From contig NC_052511.1 in the NCBI RefSeq assembly GCF_014356525.2, positions 33,672,687-33,736,686 of the forward strand: DNA of 64,000 nucleotides. Reading direction: 5' to 3'. Origin of the DNA: Nilaparvata lugens (lineage: Eukaryota > Arthropoda > Insecta > Hemiptera > Delphacidae). Shown piece after piece: positions 11,832 through 23,339 of the stretch (position 1 is its first letter; the number at the start of each line of letters is the position of its first letter). A program made the translations under genes and the position numbers. The notes beneath the pieces were generated by a model, which saw only the letters and a program-made list of their open reading frames with translations, was not told the DNA's origin and searched no databases.

Positions 11832-13680
11832 GAGTGGCATAAAAGGTAACTGGATAACTCAGGAGTTGGAGCAAATGCGCCTATATCTGAACATGGCTAC
11901 CCAAAGGATGAAGGCAGGACAAGAGGTGGATATGAGTGCAATAAATAGAATTAAAAAACATTATGATGCGGCGGTTGTCACAGCAAAGAAAAACTTTTAC
12001 GGCGATTTTATTTCTAAATCTGACAACAAATCCAAAAGTTGCTGGAACGTGATCAATAGCTTCAGAGTTGATGGGAGCAGAACTACAAGTCAGTCCGGGA
12101 TTGCTGAAATTAAAGTTGATGATGAGATGATTAGAAATCCAAGTGAGATAGCAAAGATGTTTAATGAGCATTTTGTGTCAGTGGGAATGCAAACTGAAAG
12201 AGAGAGATTGAAAAGCAGTGCTAGAGAAGGATTTGCGAATAGTATGCCTGAACCAAACCATAATATGTTTCTCTCTCCAACAAATGCATATGAAGTTCTC
12301 TCCATCATTAAGAGTATAAAATCTAAGCGAAGTAAAGGTTATGATGGATTATCTATGAGTGTAATGAAAAATGTATTAGCGAGCTAATTTCCCCTCTCGT
12401 CAACATCATAAACTCAATGCTTGAACAGGGAGTTTTCCCAGATCGCCTGAAAATCTCTAAAGTCACTCCTATCTATAAAAAAGGAGATAAAACGAATATC
12501 GCTAATTATCGACCCATCTCAATTCTGCCCGCCCTCTCAAAAATTTTCGAAAGAATAATCCATATAAGATTAACTAGCTATTTGTTCAAATTCAAGCTTA
12601 TTCCTTCCTATCAATATGGTTTCGTCAAGGGAGATCGACTATTGGTGCAGCAATAAATCTGTATGAGAGAATATTAGATGAATTAGATAAAGGAAATTAC
12701 TCCTCGGCTGTTCTCTTAGACCTCTCGAAGGCCTTTGATCGTGTCGATTTCAAGTCCTGCTGATTAAATTGCGAGGCCTGGGAGTGAGAGGTATCCCCTA
12801 CCAACTATTGGAATCATACATAACTGAACGCATTCAGTATGTCACCATATCTTCGACCTCTGGAGAAGTTTCCTCTTCCAAAATGAAACTTAAATTTGGC
12901 GTCCCTCAGGGTTCAATCCTGGGCCCGCTACTCTTCCTTCTGTATATTTCTGATGTTCATTCAGCGGTATCTGACAGAGTTCACTTGACACTATATGCTG
13001 ACGACACAACTCTTTTTTTCTCAGATAAAGATGTGAATAATTTGAAATAGACATGAACATCTCCACAAATGCTGTTGTTCAGTATTTCAATGAAATCTGC
13101 TTATCAATTAATTCTACAAAAAGTCAAACTATCCACTTCAAATCTGCCGCTACTCTTCCTCAATTATGTATTGGAGAAGATGAAATTGAGTGCACGGATA
13201 CAGTTAATATGTTGGGGGTGTACTTTGATGACAGGTTGACATGGACAATGCATGTTGATAATATTGTGAAGAAAATAAGTAAAAGTCTCTTCCTCTTAAG
13301 AAATCTTGCGAAGTATGTCCCACAAAACACCGTTAAAGTTGCATACTTCGCTACTTTTTACTGTTACCTCACATATGGTATAGAGCTTGGGGTTGTACCA
13401 CAAAGGAAAATATGCAGAGGGTCTTTGTACTACAAAAGAGGGCAATACGGTATATAGCGGGCCTTGGATTTAATCACCCCTGTAGAGATGCGTTCAGATC
13501 ATTGTCGCTGCTGACGGTGCCTTCGATTTACATGTTTAGAATGATCATGCATACTGTAAAAAATAGAATGGACCTGACACTTATCTCCGATACGCACTCC
13601 TACAACACTAGAGGCAGAGACAACTTTGCGATTCAGCCGCATAGGAGGAAGCTTTTTGAGGGTAAGCCTAGTTGGTACCT
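11832..13680 (+). mobile_element. Non-LTR retrotransposon (LINE), reverse-transcriptase region, frameshifted
   Basis: Successive plus-strand frames encode a jockey/CR1-like reverse transcriptase. First is an N-terminal linker (about 11832-12387). Then comes VTPIYKKGDKTNIANYRPIS (near 12457), the fingers motif; then a disrupted segment with LDLSKAFDRVDF (near 12718); then FGVPQGSILGPLLF and YADDTTLF (about 12895-13017), the catalytic palm. The thumb/C-terminal region runs from about 13053 to 13660. Frames break near 12385, 12640, 12755 and 13050 and there are internal stops, so it is dead. No endonuclease or ORF1 was seen 5', so it is 5'-truncated. Its 3' end is interrupted at about 13680 where an opposite-strand LINE begins. 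Confidence 0.85.
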
Positions 13681-13689
13681 AGTATTTAT

Positions 13690-16600
13690 TATTTATTTAA
13701 ATAGGTCCATAAAAGGGATCACTAAAGTGAAGCCCACTGGGACACGTCAAAAAAGTAAAAGAAAAACAACTGCCCGGAGGCAGAAATCAAATGAGAAAAT
13801 AGGCACTCACCACACTGCTCTCCAACATAAAGAACTCACGGAGTGAGTACAGAGGGTGATCCTTCAGCAGGCTCCTCACAGCACCTCGAAACCGCACAGC
13901 AGGCAGATCCCTGGCCAACAGAGGCAGCCTATTATAGAGGCTGATAGACATATGTGCCAGACCAGTCCGAGTTCTGCTCAGCCTCTGGTAGGGTAAATCC
14001 AGCCTGAGTCTACCCCCTAGTCTCATACGGGTGGAAGCTTTGTCGGGTCAAGAGCAACCCCACGTTTGCATGTGTTCTGCAAAGGGTATGAAGAACATAG
14101 AGGGAGAAGAAGGTGAGGATCCTCTCTTTGATAAAGAGCGGGCGACAGTGAGCTAATCTACCAGCCCCACAAATAATCCTCAGGGCCCATTTCTGGAGAC
14201 GAAGGACTCGGGCGACATTTGTGGCTCCACCCCAGAGGGGGAGGCCATATAAAATCAAGCTCTGAAAAAAGCCAAAATAGCACATTTTAAGATAATGAGG
14301 TGGCACACTGTATTTGAGACCTCTCAGCAGGAAAACTACTCTACTCTACATATGTAGATATGCTTTAATATAATGCCTTTTATATATGCTTTAATCTAAA
14401 ATAATGCCTTTTACTCACTCGAGGAATACCTGAATTGAATGTAATGTAGATATGCTTTATCTGTTCAATTTGTATCGATATTCTGTTCAATTGTGTGTAG
14501 CCTACTTTTTAAAAGTATGTATTATGACTTGCCTAATGTTATAATATTGTAGCCTGATGGTTAATAAAACGAATCTTGAATCTACTCTGCTCAACCTGGC
14601 GCAGACTGTCTCAATGTGCTCGCCCCATGAGAGCTTCCTGTCAAGGGTAAACCCTAACATTTTGACGGGGGCAAAATTGTATCCATTCCCATTTCTGAGA
14701 CATTTCTGAACACAATAGACTGTGTTTTGTCTTCATTGAGGAGGAAGCGATTGGCAGAGAACCAGTCCGACGCAAATGCCCCAGTCTCCACCATAGCTGC
14801 CCTCAGCCCTCCCATCTCGCGACCAGCATTGAAGAAGGTGGTGTCGGCCGCATAACAGACAACACACCTGCCATCCACCTGAGCTATGTCGTTTACTGAA
14901 ATAAGAAACAACAGAGGCCTCAGGACAGAGCCCTGAGGCACTCCACAGTCAACACAATCCCTGATCTCAGAGAGAACTCCATTAGCCAGCACCGCCTGTC
15001 TGCGACCCCCCAGGTAGGCCTGAATCAGTTTGAGAGGAGACGGTCCCACACCATAATGCCTAAGCTTGTCCACGAGAATAGCATGATCCATTGTATCAAA
15101 GGCCTTGCTGAGATCACACAAGGTGAGCCCAGCAAGTCCACGTGCCTCAAAGCAATCAAATATTTTGGAAAGCAGGAAATCTACTGCATCAGTGGTGGAT
15201 CTATTTTTCCTAAAACCAAACTGGGTGTTCGCAAACAGGCCGCACTGGTCACAATAAGCAAGGAGTTGCTCAGCAATAAGGATTTCAAATATCTTCGATA
15301 TAATAGGCAGGATGGAGATAGGCCTATAGTTAGTAGGATCATGCCTATCACCCTTCTTAAAGACAGGCACTGTCTTAGGAATTTTAAGCTGAGAAGGAAA
15401 TACAGACTGCTGGAAACACAGATTAATACAAGCAGTCAGGGGAGAGACAATAAGAGCTAATACATCCTTAATAGTAGCACTGGTCATACCATAAATGTCT
15501 CTACTAACCGAGTTGCTCAAACAGTTCACAACTCGAGTGACATCATCACAAGTAATACGGCGCCATGTCAACAGCCGAAGAGCGGGGGGCCGGACCGAAG
15601 CCGAGAGCAGATCCGCCGCCACCACAGGGAATCTCTGATCCCCTCGCAGATACCGCGAATAGAGCTGGTCCACGCGTCGTGAAGATCATCCGCAGATACC
15701 GGTACAGCACCAGGAGCTGGCACACCCGCAGCGGCCCTGATGATACCCCAGGCAGCTTTGCACCTATTGGGTGCCCGGTCAATCAGCTCAGAGTTGTAGC
15801 GCATCCTGGCCGCACGAGCAGCCCGCTGGTAAGTCCCATGTAGGTCCGTTTAGAGGACAGAAGTCGATCAGCCCGAAACCGCTCATACGCCATAAGAACC
15901 AGGTCTCTCAGGTCAAGAAGGTCGTCCGTAATCCACAGTGCACCACCTTTACCAGGACTTCCAGAGAGGAGACGTTTTAGTGGAAAGCAGTTGTTGAAGC
16001 CAGTCAGGAGTTATCAAAAAACGCCGTGAAATTGGGCTGTGCATCAGGATGATCCTTCAGAAAGCTCTAGTCAATCAGAGTCAGATAATGCAGGAAACGC
16101 TCGCGTCCACCCTGTCTGATGGGTCGCACCCAAGTGAATCGATCACGCCCTGCAGGTATAGAGGCAGGGTTGGTGGAAGTTGGCAATTCCACATTGCAAC
16201 CGAGTGCCAGGTGGTCACTGAGGAGAGGATTTACTATTGAACAACTAATGTTATTGCCAATGTTCAGATTTGTAATCACATTATCGAGGCAAGCATCCAA
16301 TCTAGTGGGCTGCCAGTTAGCCACATAGAGGTCCAGAGATCTAAGTAGGTTAACGAACTCCCTTGTCCTGTGGTCAGCCTTCAACACGTCAATGTTGAAG
16401 TCACCGCCAACAATTATGTTAAAACCTGGATTTAAGTTAGCTAACTGAATGACAAGTCCCTCAAGTGAGTTGAAAAAATTTTGAAGGCAACCAGTTCGTG
16501 ACCGATAGACTGTAACAATGTACAACTTCGCATGCAAAAGGGATACACATGCGAATTCATGCTCTTTTTCAACACAGTGCATAGAAATGTCAATGCATGC

Positions 16601-17132
16601 AAAGTGGGCAATCACAGATGTGTCTATATAAATAGCAACACCACCACACTGGAACTCACTTCGACAGAAGTAGGCTACCAACTCATATCCAGCAATTTTT
16701 AAAAGTTTTAGATCATCCAAGCACATCCAATGCTCAGACAGACACAGCAATTTAAATCTCATGTTTGTGCTAAGAAACAATTCCAGTTCATTCACTTTAT
16801 TTTTAATGCATTGCACATTATAAAAAAGCATGTCAAAAAGCAGTTTATCACAAGGAAAATCATGCATGGAAACACAATCGTCAGAATCGATTAGTCTTTC
16901 AGTTGAGGAGCCAGTTTTGGACTGCTTAAAAAAACATTAGATGATTGCTTATTTTTCCTGTTTGCAGGGATGTATTTTTTAACTAAAGTCCCCTCCGTCC
17001 AAAATTCAGCAGACAGCACACGATCAAAGAACTTATCGGCTACAGCCAATTTGAAAGAGGAATAGGAGTCATACCTGGAATTCAATTTTTGGCAGTCAAA
17101 TTCCGTGCTGGCTATGCCAGACTGGACCTCCG
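13690..17132 (-). mobile_element. Non-LTR retrotransposon (LINE), ORF1 tail + endonuclease + RT, minus strand
   Basis: Read from 17132 downwards. An ORF1 C-terminal fragment (to 16891) has SRYDSYSSFKLAV and LVKKYIPANR. An apurinic-type endonuclease (16867-16067) has YNVQCIKNKVNELE, LSEHW, GGVAIYI, GGDFNIDVL and LLSDHLALGC. Next is a linker at about 15804-15568. The reverse transcriptase (15673-14654) has VPVFKKGDRHDPTNYRPISI, FGFRKNRSTTDAV, CDLSKAFDTMDHAI and CGVPQGSVL, with the catalytic YADD altered to YAADTT. The C-terminal part is at about 14306-13787. It ends on the minus strand in an AAAT-type tail near 13690. It is 5'-truncated within ORF1, has several frame breaks, and carries a 250-bp insertion at 14334-14583. 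It is more GC-rich than its surroundings, which suggests later arrival than the AT-rich host DNA. Confidence 0.88.
14334..14583 (+). mobile_element. Insertion inside the minus-strand LINE, with short target duplication
   Basis: The LINE coding frame is interrupted by about 250 bp of AT-rich DNA flanked on both sides by 'ctactct'. The insert ends on the plus strand with 'aataaaacgaatcttgaat', an mRNA-like 3' end with an AATAAA. It looks like a 5'-truncated retroposed fragment. Removing it restores continuity between LINE residues LSRV and FLLRGLKYSVPP. Confidence 0.65.
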
Positions 17133-17232
17133 GTCCAGTAGGTGTCAAGTAGTCGGGGTGACAACTTGACGGCAATGGTATATTTTTACGAGGGTACAAT
17201 TAGTCGTCTACGGTCACGACAACCTATCCCCT
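17133..17232. repeat. 'GTCAAGTAGTCGGGG' repeat family, copy 2
   Basis: About 85 bp here (from 'ggtccagtaggtgtcaag' onward) match 18211-18295 with few differences. It directly abuts the 5' truncation point of the minus-strand LINE. Confidence 0.65.
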
Positions 17233-17739
17233 CGACTCCACTCCACAAGAAATCACCATTCCAGCTGGCTCTTCATTTGAAAGTTGGAAAATGAAGCCTA
17301 ACTATCAAGTTCTATATGAAAAGGCATTAAGATTCCTAATTTTGATATAATAAGATATTTTCAACATCATGTCTTTGTGAGTGAGCCTCAATTTCTATCT
17401 CATATTTACTCTCATTGCCACTTATTTACTATAATATATCACTTCAATATTTGCAGTGATAGATATGGCAACACGCTACTCTTCTTAATAATCATACTCA
17501 TAAAATTTGTTTGAACAGTGTCTGTGAGTGTAGAAGACACAGACACAACTTGAAGATTCTCATTGGCCTTCTTATGGTCTGATTGCAATCTGAGTGCAAG
17601 TGTATATAAATAATTATTTATCCTCATATTAATTACCAGACTTCATGTAATACCTCAGTTGATAACCAGACTGATAGCTTCATCTGCCATATCATTGATG
17701 GATGAAAATTTGACTGTCCTAGCATTAGGCTCAATTTAC

Positions 17740-17990
17740 TCGTAAACGGTGCGTCTAACGGGAAAATATAACTGAACAAAATGTGTTTGAAATTGTGTTC
17801 TACATCCGGTTCAGTCATTAAAAGGGCTTATTATTCATTTTTTTCTGTTTTCAACCAACACGAAATTTTTTTCCTAAAAATAGCAAAGACGGAGAATATC
17901 TCCCGAACCGTGCGTTTTCGGGAAAATGTTACTGAACCAAAAGTGTTTAGAATTCAATTCTACATTATAACCAGTAATAAAAATTGCTTG
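17740..17990. repeat. Diverged direct repeat, about 160-bp spacing
   Basis: Two similar blocks, near 17740-17815 and 17902-17980, share 'gtgcgt', 'gggaaaat', 'actgaac' and 'gtgtttgaaatt'-like words in the same order. Nothing else was recognised in this part. Confidence 0.4.
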
Positions 17991-18019
17991 ATCCCTCCTC
18001 CCGCAGGGGTGTAAGTTGT

Positions 18020-18345
18020 GCCAACTGGTGCTCTGTAGGTGACAAGTAGTCAGTCGGGGTGACACCTAGACGCCAGCGTGCAAGGTTTCATGTAGACGTG
18101 AGCCATTCCCGTCAACTTGTCTCCTTTCTAAGGAGGTGATAACTAGTCGGGGGGACACCCTGACGCGAGGTGTCAAGTTGTCGTTTACGGTCATGACTAG
18201 TTGGCACCTTTGGTCCAGTAGGTGTCAAGTAGTCGGGGGGACAACTTGACGGCAATGGTATATTTTTACGAGGGTACAAGTAGTCGCCTATGGCCAAAAT
18301 GAACAGGTGTCAAGTAGTCCGGGTGACAACTAGACGGCTTCCCAT
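18020..18345. repeat. 'GTCAAGTAGTCGGGG' repeat family, copies 3-5
   Basis: At least three degenerate copies of the tag 'agtcgggg(t/g)gacaa/c' in direct order within about 320 bp, with variants 'gtgacaagtagtcagtcgg', 'gataactagtcgggg' and 'gtcaagtagtccggg'. The block ends exactly where the second SLC15 pseudogene piece starts. Confidence 0.6.
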
Positions 18346-18349
18346 AAAA

Positions 18350-18640
18350 GGCTATGATTGCGATGTCAGCATGAAATTCGTCAACAAGAACCCAGTTGAT
18401 GATCAAATCGTTGACTAATTTGATATCCTGCAATTGCGTTCAATCAAGAATATCATAGGATCTCAATCGTATGATGTGAGCCTGAGTGCTAAAGGGTGTC
18501 CTGGATTTACTGGTGAAGTAAAGGACATCATTGTTCTGACTGAGATGCAGAGCACCACTTACTATCTAAGAGAAGAGAAGCCACATGAGCTTTTGGCTTG
18601 TGCGTGGATATTGATACGAATGATGATAAGAGATAAGTAA
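18350..18640 (+). pseudogene. Probable SLC15 pseudogene, downstream (extracellular-loop) piece
   Basis: One frame reads GYDCDVSMKFVNKNP, an in-frame TAA, then a run with LQLRSIKNIIGSQ, GCPGFTGEVKDII and MQSTTYYLREEK, ending at 18640. Peptide transporters have a large extracellular domain immediately after the helices encoded at 11361-11708. The beta-rich, Tyr/Thr-containing character and order on the same strand suggest this is the continuation of the same broken gene. The link is inference; I cannot align it to a named homolog with certainty. Confidence 0.45.
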
Positions 18641-19665
18641 GCCTACAGCTAGAAGCGTTCCAAACCACCGGGAAACTTATAAATGGTATTTAGAGGAGTT
18701 TGGCTCTTGAAGTGGTCACCCTTGCATCATTAAAATTGGTATAGTAGGATTGAGATTAGGCTGGGCGCTTTATTATTTTGGCTATTTTAGTTCACTGAAG
18801 ATCAACATTTTTAGAAATAGTTTAGATACCAAGCGCGCGGGTCTACAAGACTTTAGTAATTCATTAGTTTCTATCCATGATCATTTTGTCAAATAAATAA
18901 AATTAGCTTGAGATGACTGTGAGAATTAGCTTGAGATACCTCTCTTCGTGTAATTCTGCTCTTCAACTATCGCTTGCAGGCCAAGGACATCCAGCATGCT
19001 TGCAGTCTGAAAATTATTCCAAAAAATCACCTATCTCATCCTGTCTAAGTTATGGTTAAATATTGATCAGTTTCTCATGTAGAAGCTTACAGAAACTCCC
19101 AATTTCCATCTCACGAACAACTTGTGGCATTCGTGTATCAACCATGCAGCCTTTTTAGTCTAAGGTAGGGAGTTCTCGCCTCCTAGTGTTATAGCTGTGA
19201 AACTGGCCTCTCCCCTCGAAAACATGAACCTCCCTTCGTATGAGCAGCAGTGAGCTGTACAAGTACTCCCCGGATGCAGTCACGATTCTCCTGATTCGCC
19301 TGAAAATGGGTTGAGAGTGTTCCAAGTAGTGAACTTTTCGGATACATTTTTCTGTAAAGAAGAATTATTTTACAGTCACCCACATAGCCCCAGAGTACCA
19401 TTTTATAGTTATTGTGACTAGATTAGCCCTTGTTATGCTGAAATTAGGTAGCTGATGTTCACATGACTTCTCGTTCAAAAATGTCACCCTGGCAAATTGA
19501 TCACAGCTTGTTAATGCTCCCTTCATAGAATCAAATCTATGATGATCTTTACCTCGGCCACCTTGAGACAACATGCCTCGCCTTGAGGTGCATATCAGGC
19601 TTACCACTATAGTGAAATTCACCTTATTTAGGCAGTAAATTTTAATAGGAGAGCATACTTGTCAC

Positions 19666-21372
19666 ATTTCTTCTTTATGCTTTCTTCTTACCTAAACTTC
19701 TTGCCCTCATCACTTTTTACAATGTTATAAAGTAAAAATAAAAGACATTTTTATCTATCTAACTAAAACTTCCGTCAAATTCATCTACTTATAGGAGATA
19801 GCTGTGATTGAACTCATCCCGTTACGTTTGTTCTAAATTTAAACTTTTTCGACCATAATATAGTTGAATTCTATATATCTCTGCTATAATACATATCATG
19901 AATATACTCTCATTATTGTATATTATATCCTTAGACATGGCTTAAGTAACCTCTAATACTAATACAGTTAATTTGATAACATTCTTACGTATTATGATGC
20001 CCCATGATTCTGAGAGAAGTGGTATTAAAAAACAAATTTTTGCAATTTTTCAAATTTCATTAAATTTTTTTTTCTTTAAATCCTTCAACACTGTACTTTT
20101 TTAGCACTACTGGTATATCGGGTATGATATTCTACATCCGATTCTGACGTTATATTGGAAATTTGAGAAAGTTGCAATTTTTCACGATTGTCAAACTTGT
20201 AATTTCTTCGATAGGAATTTTTCTCCCAACTTTCCATCGTCAGCTCAAACCTAGAGCTAACCTAATTCTCAATAGAATAGAATAGAACTTATTGTTTATC
20301 ATAAGCAACAGTACAATATTACAAGAAAAAACAAAACAGATATTAAGTTATCAGCCAAATCTATCAAATGCTATGGCTCAAAAATTTAACAATGTAAGAA
20401 TACAAAGAGATATTTCTCATTTAAAAATCGCCATATGCAGTCATAACAATATAACCAAAAGTCATTAGCCACATTTTCTAGCTACTTAATGCTAAAAAAA
20501 ACGAATATAAAAATTCATATTTCTTCTTTATGCTTTCTTCTTACCTAAACTTCTTGCCCTCATCACTTTTTACAATGTTATAAAGTAAAAATAAAAGACA
20601 TTTTTATCTATCTAACTAAAACTTCCGTCAAATTCATCTACTTATAGGAGATAGCTGTGATTGAACTCATCCCGTTACGTTTGTTCTAAATTTAAACTTT
20701 TTCGACCATAATATAGTTGAATTCTATATATCTCTGCTATAATACATATCATGAATATACTCTCATTATTGTATATTATATCCTTAGACATGGCTTAAGT
20801 AACCTCTAATACTAATACAGTTAATTTGATAACATTCTTACGTATTATGATGCCCCATGATTCTGAGAGAAGTGGTATTAAAAAAACAAATTTTTGCAAT
20901 TTTTCAAATTTCATTAAATTTTTTTTTCTTTAAATCCTTCAACACTGTACTTTTTTAGCACTACTGGTATATCGGGTATGATATTCTACATCCGATTCTG
21001 ACGTTATATTGGAAATTTGAGAAAGTTGCAATTTTTCACGACTGTCAAACTTGTAATTTCTTCGATAGGAATTTTTCTCCCAACTTTCCATCGTCAGCTC
21101 AAACCTAGAGCTAACCTAATTCTCAATAGAATAGAATAGAACTTATTGTTTATCATAAGCAACAGTACAATATTACAAGAAAAAACAAAACAGATATTAA
21201 GTTATCAGCCAAATCTATCAAATGCTATGGCTCAAAAATTTAACAATGTAAGAATACAAAGAGATATTTCTCATTTAAAAATCGCCATATGCAGTCATAA
21301 CAATATAACCAAAAGTCATTAGCCACATTTTCTAGCTACTTAATGCTAAAAAAAACGAATATAAAAATTCAT
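19666..21372. repeat. 853-bp tandem duplication, almost identical copies
   Basis: Copy A is 19666-20518 and copy B is 20519-21372. I see only one base substitution (cacgaTtg versus cacgaCtg) and one extra A in an A-run of copy B. The word 'atttctt' occurs at the start, junction and end, a 7-bp microhomology. Each copy contains a LINE-like 3' tail near 'gaatagaatagaac'. It encodes nothing recognisable. Confidence 0.9.
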
Positions 21373-21599
21373 ATTTCTTGAAAAAAAAACGGAACAATAC
21401 ATAATGTAATATACTTCTATGTTACACAATTATATTACTATATAATTAGCCAATCATACTCTATGGTACAAGAAACAATAATGTGTGGTACCCCTGTAAT
21501 GAAAATTGTGTTGGGGTTACCAAACTTGATTTTAACAAAAATAAGAGTGAGTGAAGCCCGATACTCACTTAATCACAAACAAATTTCCTTTTAAAAAAG

Positions 21600-23105
21600 T
21601 AACAGAAAAATAAATCTTAAAAAAATAAAAACATAAAGTACCATCAGCCCAATGATCTGATCCAATTCTCAATATCAACTATGCTAATAAAAAATTGCCT
21701 GATATACTTTTCCAATAAATGTTTTGACCTCAAATTTTCCTCAGATGGTTTAATTTTATTCCACATTTCAGTAATCAAATGATTTCTTATATGCTTCTGT
21801 GCATGGCCTTGGTATCACAGTTGACTGGGTATTCCGCAATCTTTGAGAATATATATTAATATTACTCACTAGATTACCACTTCTCAAATAGAAAGCCCTT
21901 ATAACACGAAATACATATAGATGTCTTGAAGGAAACACAAGCAGTTGAGAAAAAAGGGGTTGAGCATGTTCTCGACTTCCTTTGAACAGCATTACTCTAA
22001 CTAACTTCTTTTGTGTAATAAACAGTGGTTTCACAGATGAATAATAAGTACCTCCCCACAATGTAACCCCATACTGCAATTTAGAGTTTACTATTGCAAA
22101 GTAAATGGTTTTTAACACAGATAGTGGACACAGATAACGCAAAAAATAGAATTTTCTAACCAAATATAGAACTTTCTTCTTTACTATATCTATGTGCATT
22201 TTCCAATTCAAATTCTCATCAACTAAAATTCCAAGGTACTTAATAAGATTACTCTTCGATTTGAATGCACTCATGACACAGTACTTGGAATTTCTTTGTT
22301 CAAACAATCCGCACATTTATAATACAGAGTAAATGGCATTACAACTGTCCCTCTATAACTAAATAAAACATGTCTATTTTTTGTATCTTAGTTTTGTTTT
22401 AGTCAAATGATTCAGATCAAACCAATATTTCAAAATATTCAAATCATTCTGCATTTTACCTTCCAAAATTTGAGGGTGATCCGCAGAGTAAGTCAATGCA
22501 GTGTCATCTGCAAAAGCAGTGACACTCCCACCGAACCCACCCTCACAAAGATCATTAATATATGCAAGGAACAATATAGGCTCCAATACTGATCCTTGGG
22601 GGACCCCATATCTGATTGCTAACGAATGACTCGTATTATTTGCAATACGGACACACTGCACCCTATTGGTAAGATAACTTTTGAACCATTGGAATGGAGC
22701 TCCACGAATACCAGAAATCCAATACAGATAAGGTGAGGGAAAAGGTGAAGGATGAGAAGAAGAAGAAGGTCAAGGTGTTGGAGAAGGAGATGAAGGAGAA
22801 GAAAAAGAAAAAGGAGGAGAAGGAGAAGAATTTCAATAGGATTTTATGATCGACACAATCAAAAGCTTTGGTAATATCTATAAACAAACCTGCAACATGA
22901 CAATTACAATTCAATCCATTATTTAGTTGAGATTTTATGACTGTTAACAATGCATCCTCAGTGCATTTCCCTTCTGTAAACCGAAACCGATTCTTACTAA
23001 AAAATTTGAAATTGCTGTAGAAAGAAAGTAATCTACGCTTGACAACCTTTTCAATTATCTTGGACATAACTGGAAGAAGTGATATGGGCCTGTAATTATC
23101 AATAA
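21600..23105 (-). mobile_element. Non-LTR retrotransposon (LINE) RT fragment, minus strand
   Basis: Read from 23105 down: a fingers segment (IIEKVVKRRLLSF, CTEDALLTVI), then FIDITKAFDCVDHKILL (near 22850), then a foreign insert, then WFKSYLTNRVQCV, YGVPQGSVLEPILFL and AFADDTAL (22500-22600, catalytic ADD box). After a frame break comes the C-terminal region with YLGILVDENLNWKMHID, LQYGVTLWGG and a basic tail to about 21770. No endonuclease or ORF1 is present. The fold resembles the other LINEs here but the sequence is a different lineage. Confidence 0.8.
22730..22830 (+). other. Purine-rich Lys/Glu-coding insert inside the LINE
   Basis: About 100 bp that do not belong to the LINE replace the residues between KILL and the GIRG(A/I)P segment. 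On the plus strand it is open and reads as a Lys/Glu/Val coiled-coil-like peptide (KVREKVKDEKKKK, then KEMKEKKKKKEEKEK). It could be a scrap of a host exon or a purine microsatellite. Confidence 0.5.
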
Positions 23106-23154
23106 CAAAATATTAGCAAGTCACATTTGATGATAAGAAAATTAGCGCTCATAT

Positions 23155-23235
23155 TCAAATTATTTATTTGCATTTTTATTTATTTACAACATGTAAAGAT
23201 TTTCTGCATTGTCAGCATACACAATAGAGATAGAG
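23155..23235 (-). repeat. LINE/SINE 3'-end fragment, copy 1
   Basis: 'ttcaaattatttatttg', 'tttacaacat', 'gtaaag' and 'ttctgcattgt(c/g)agcatacacaa' occur here and again in the same order at 26258-26355. It is a short dispersed fragment. Confidence 0.5.
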
Positions 23236-23339
23236 ATCAAATCCGTATGTTAATTATCAAATTATGTACATTTGACGTCTTGGAAGCCTCTAGCATTTCC
23301 ATAAAAAGTAATGTGGAAGCCATAAATATGGTCAGTCTT

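Noticed and set aside
15056..15980. Plus-strand frames opposite the LINE reverse transcriptase
   Set aside because: Antisense of the clear minus-strand RT and linker.
18020..18345. CRISPR-like or satellite array
   Set aside because: Units are irregular, diverged and few, in a eukaryotic transposon block; no regular spacers.
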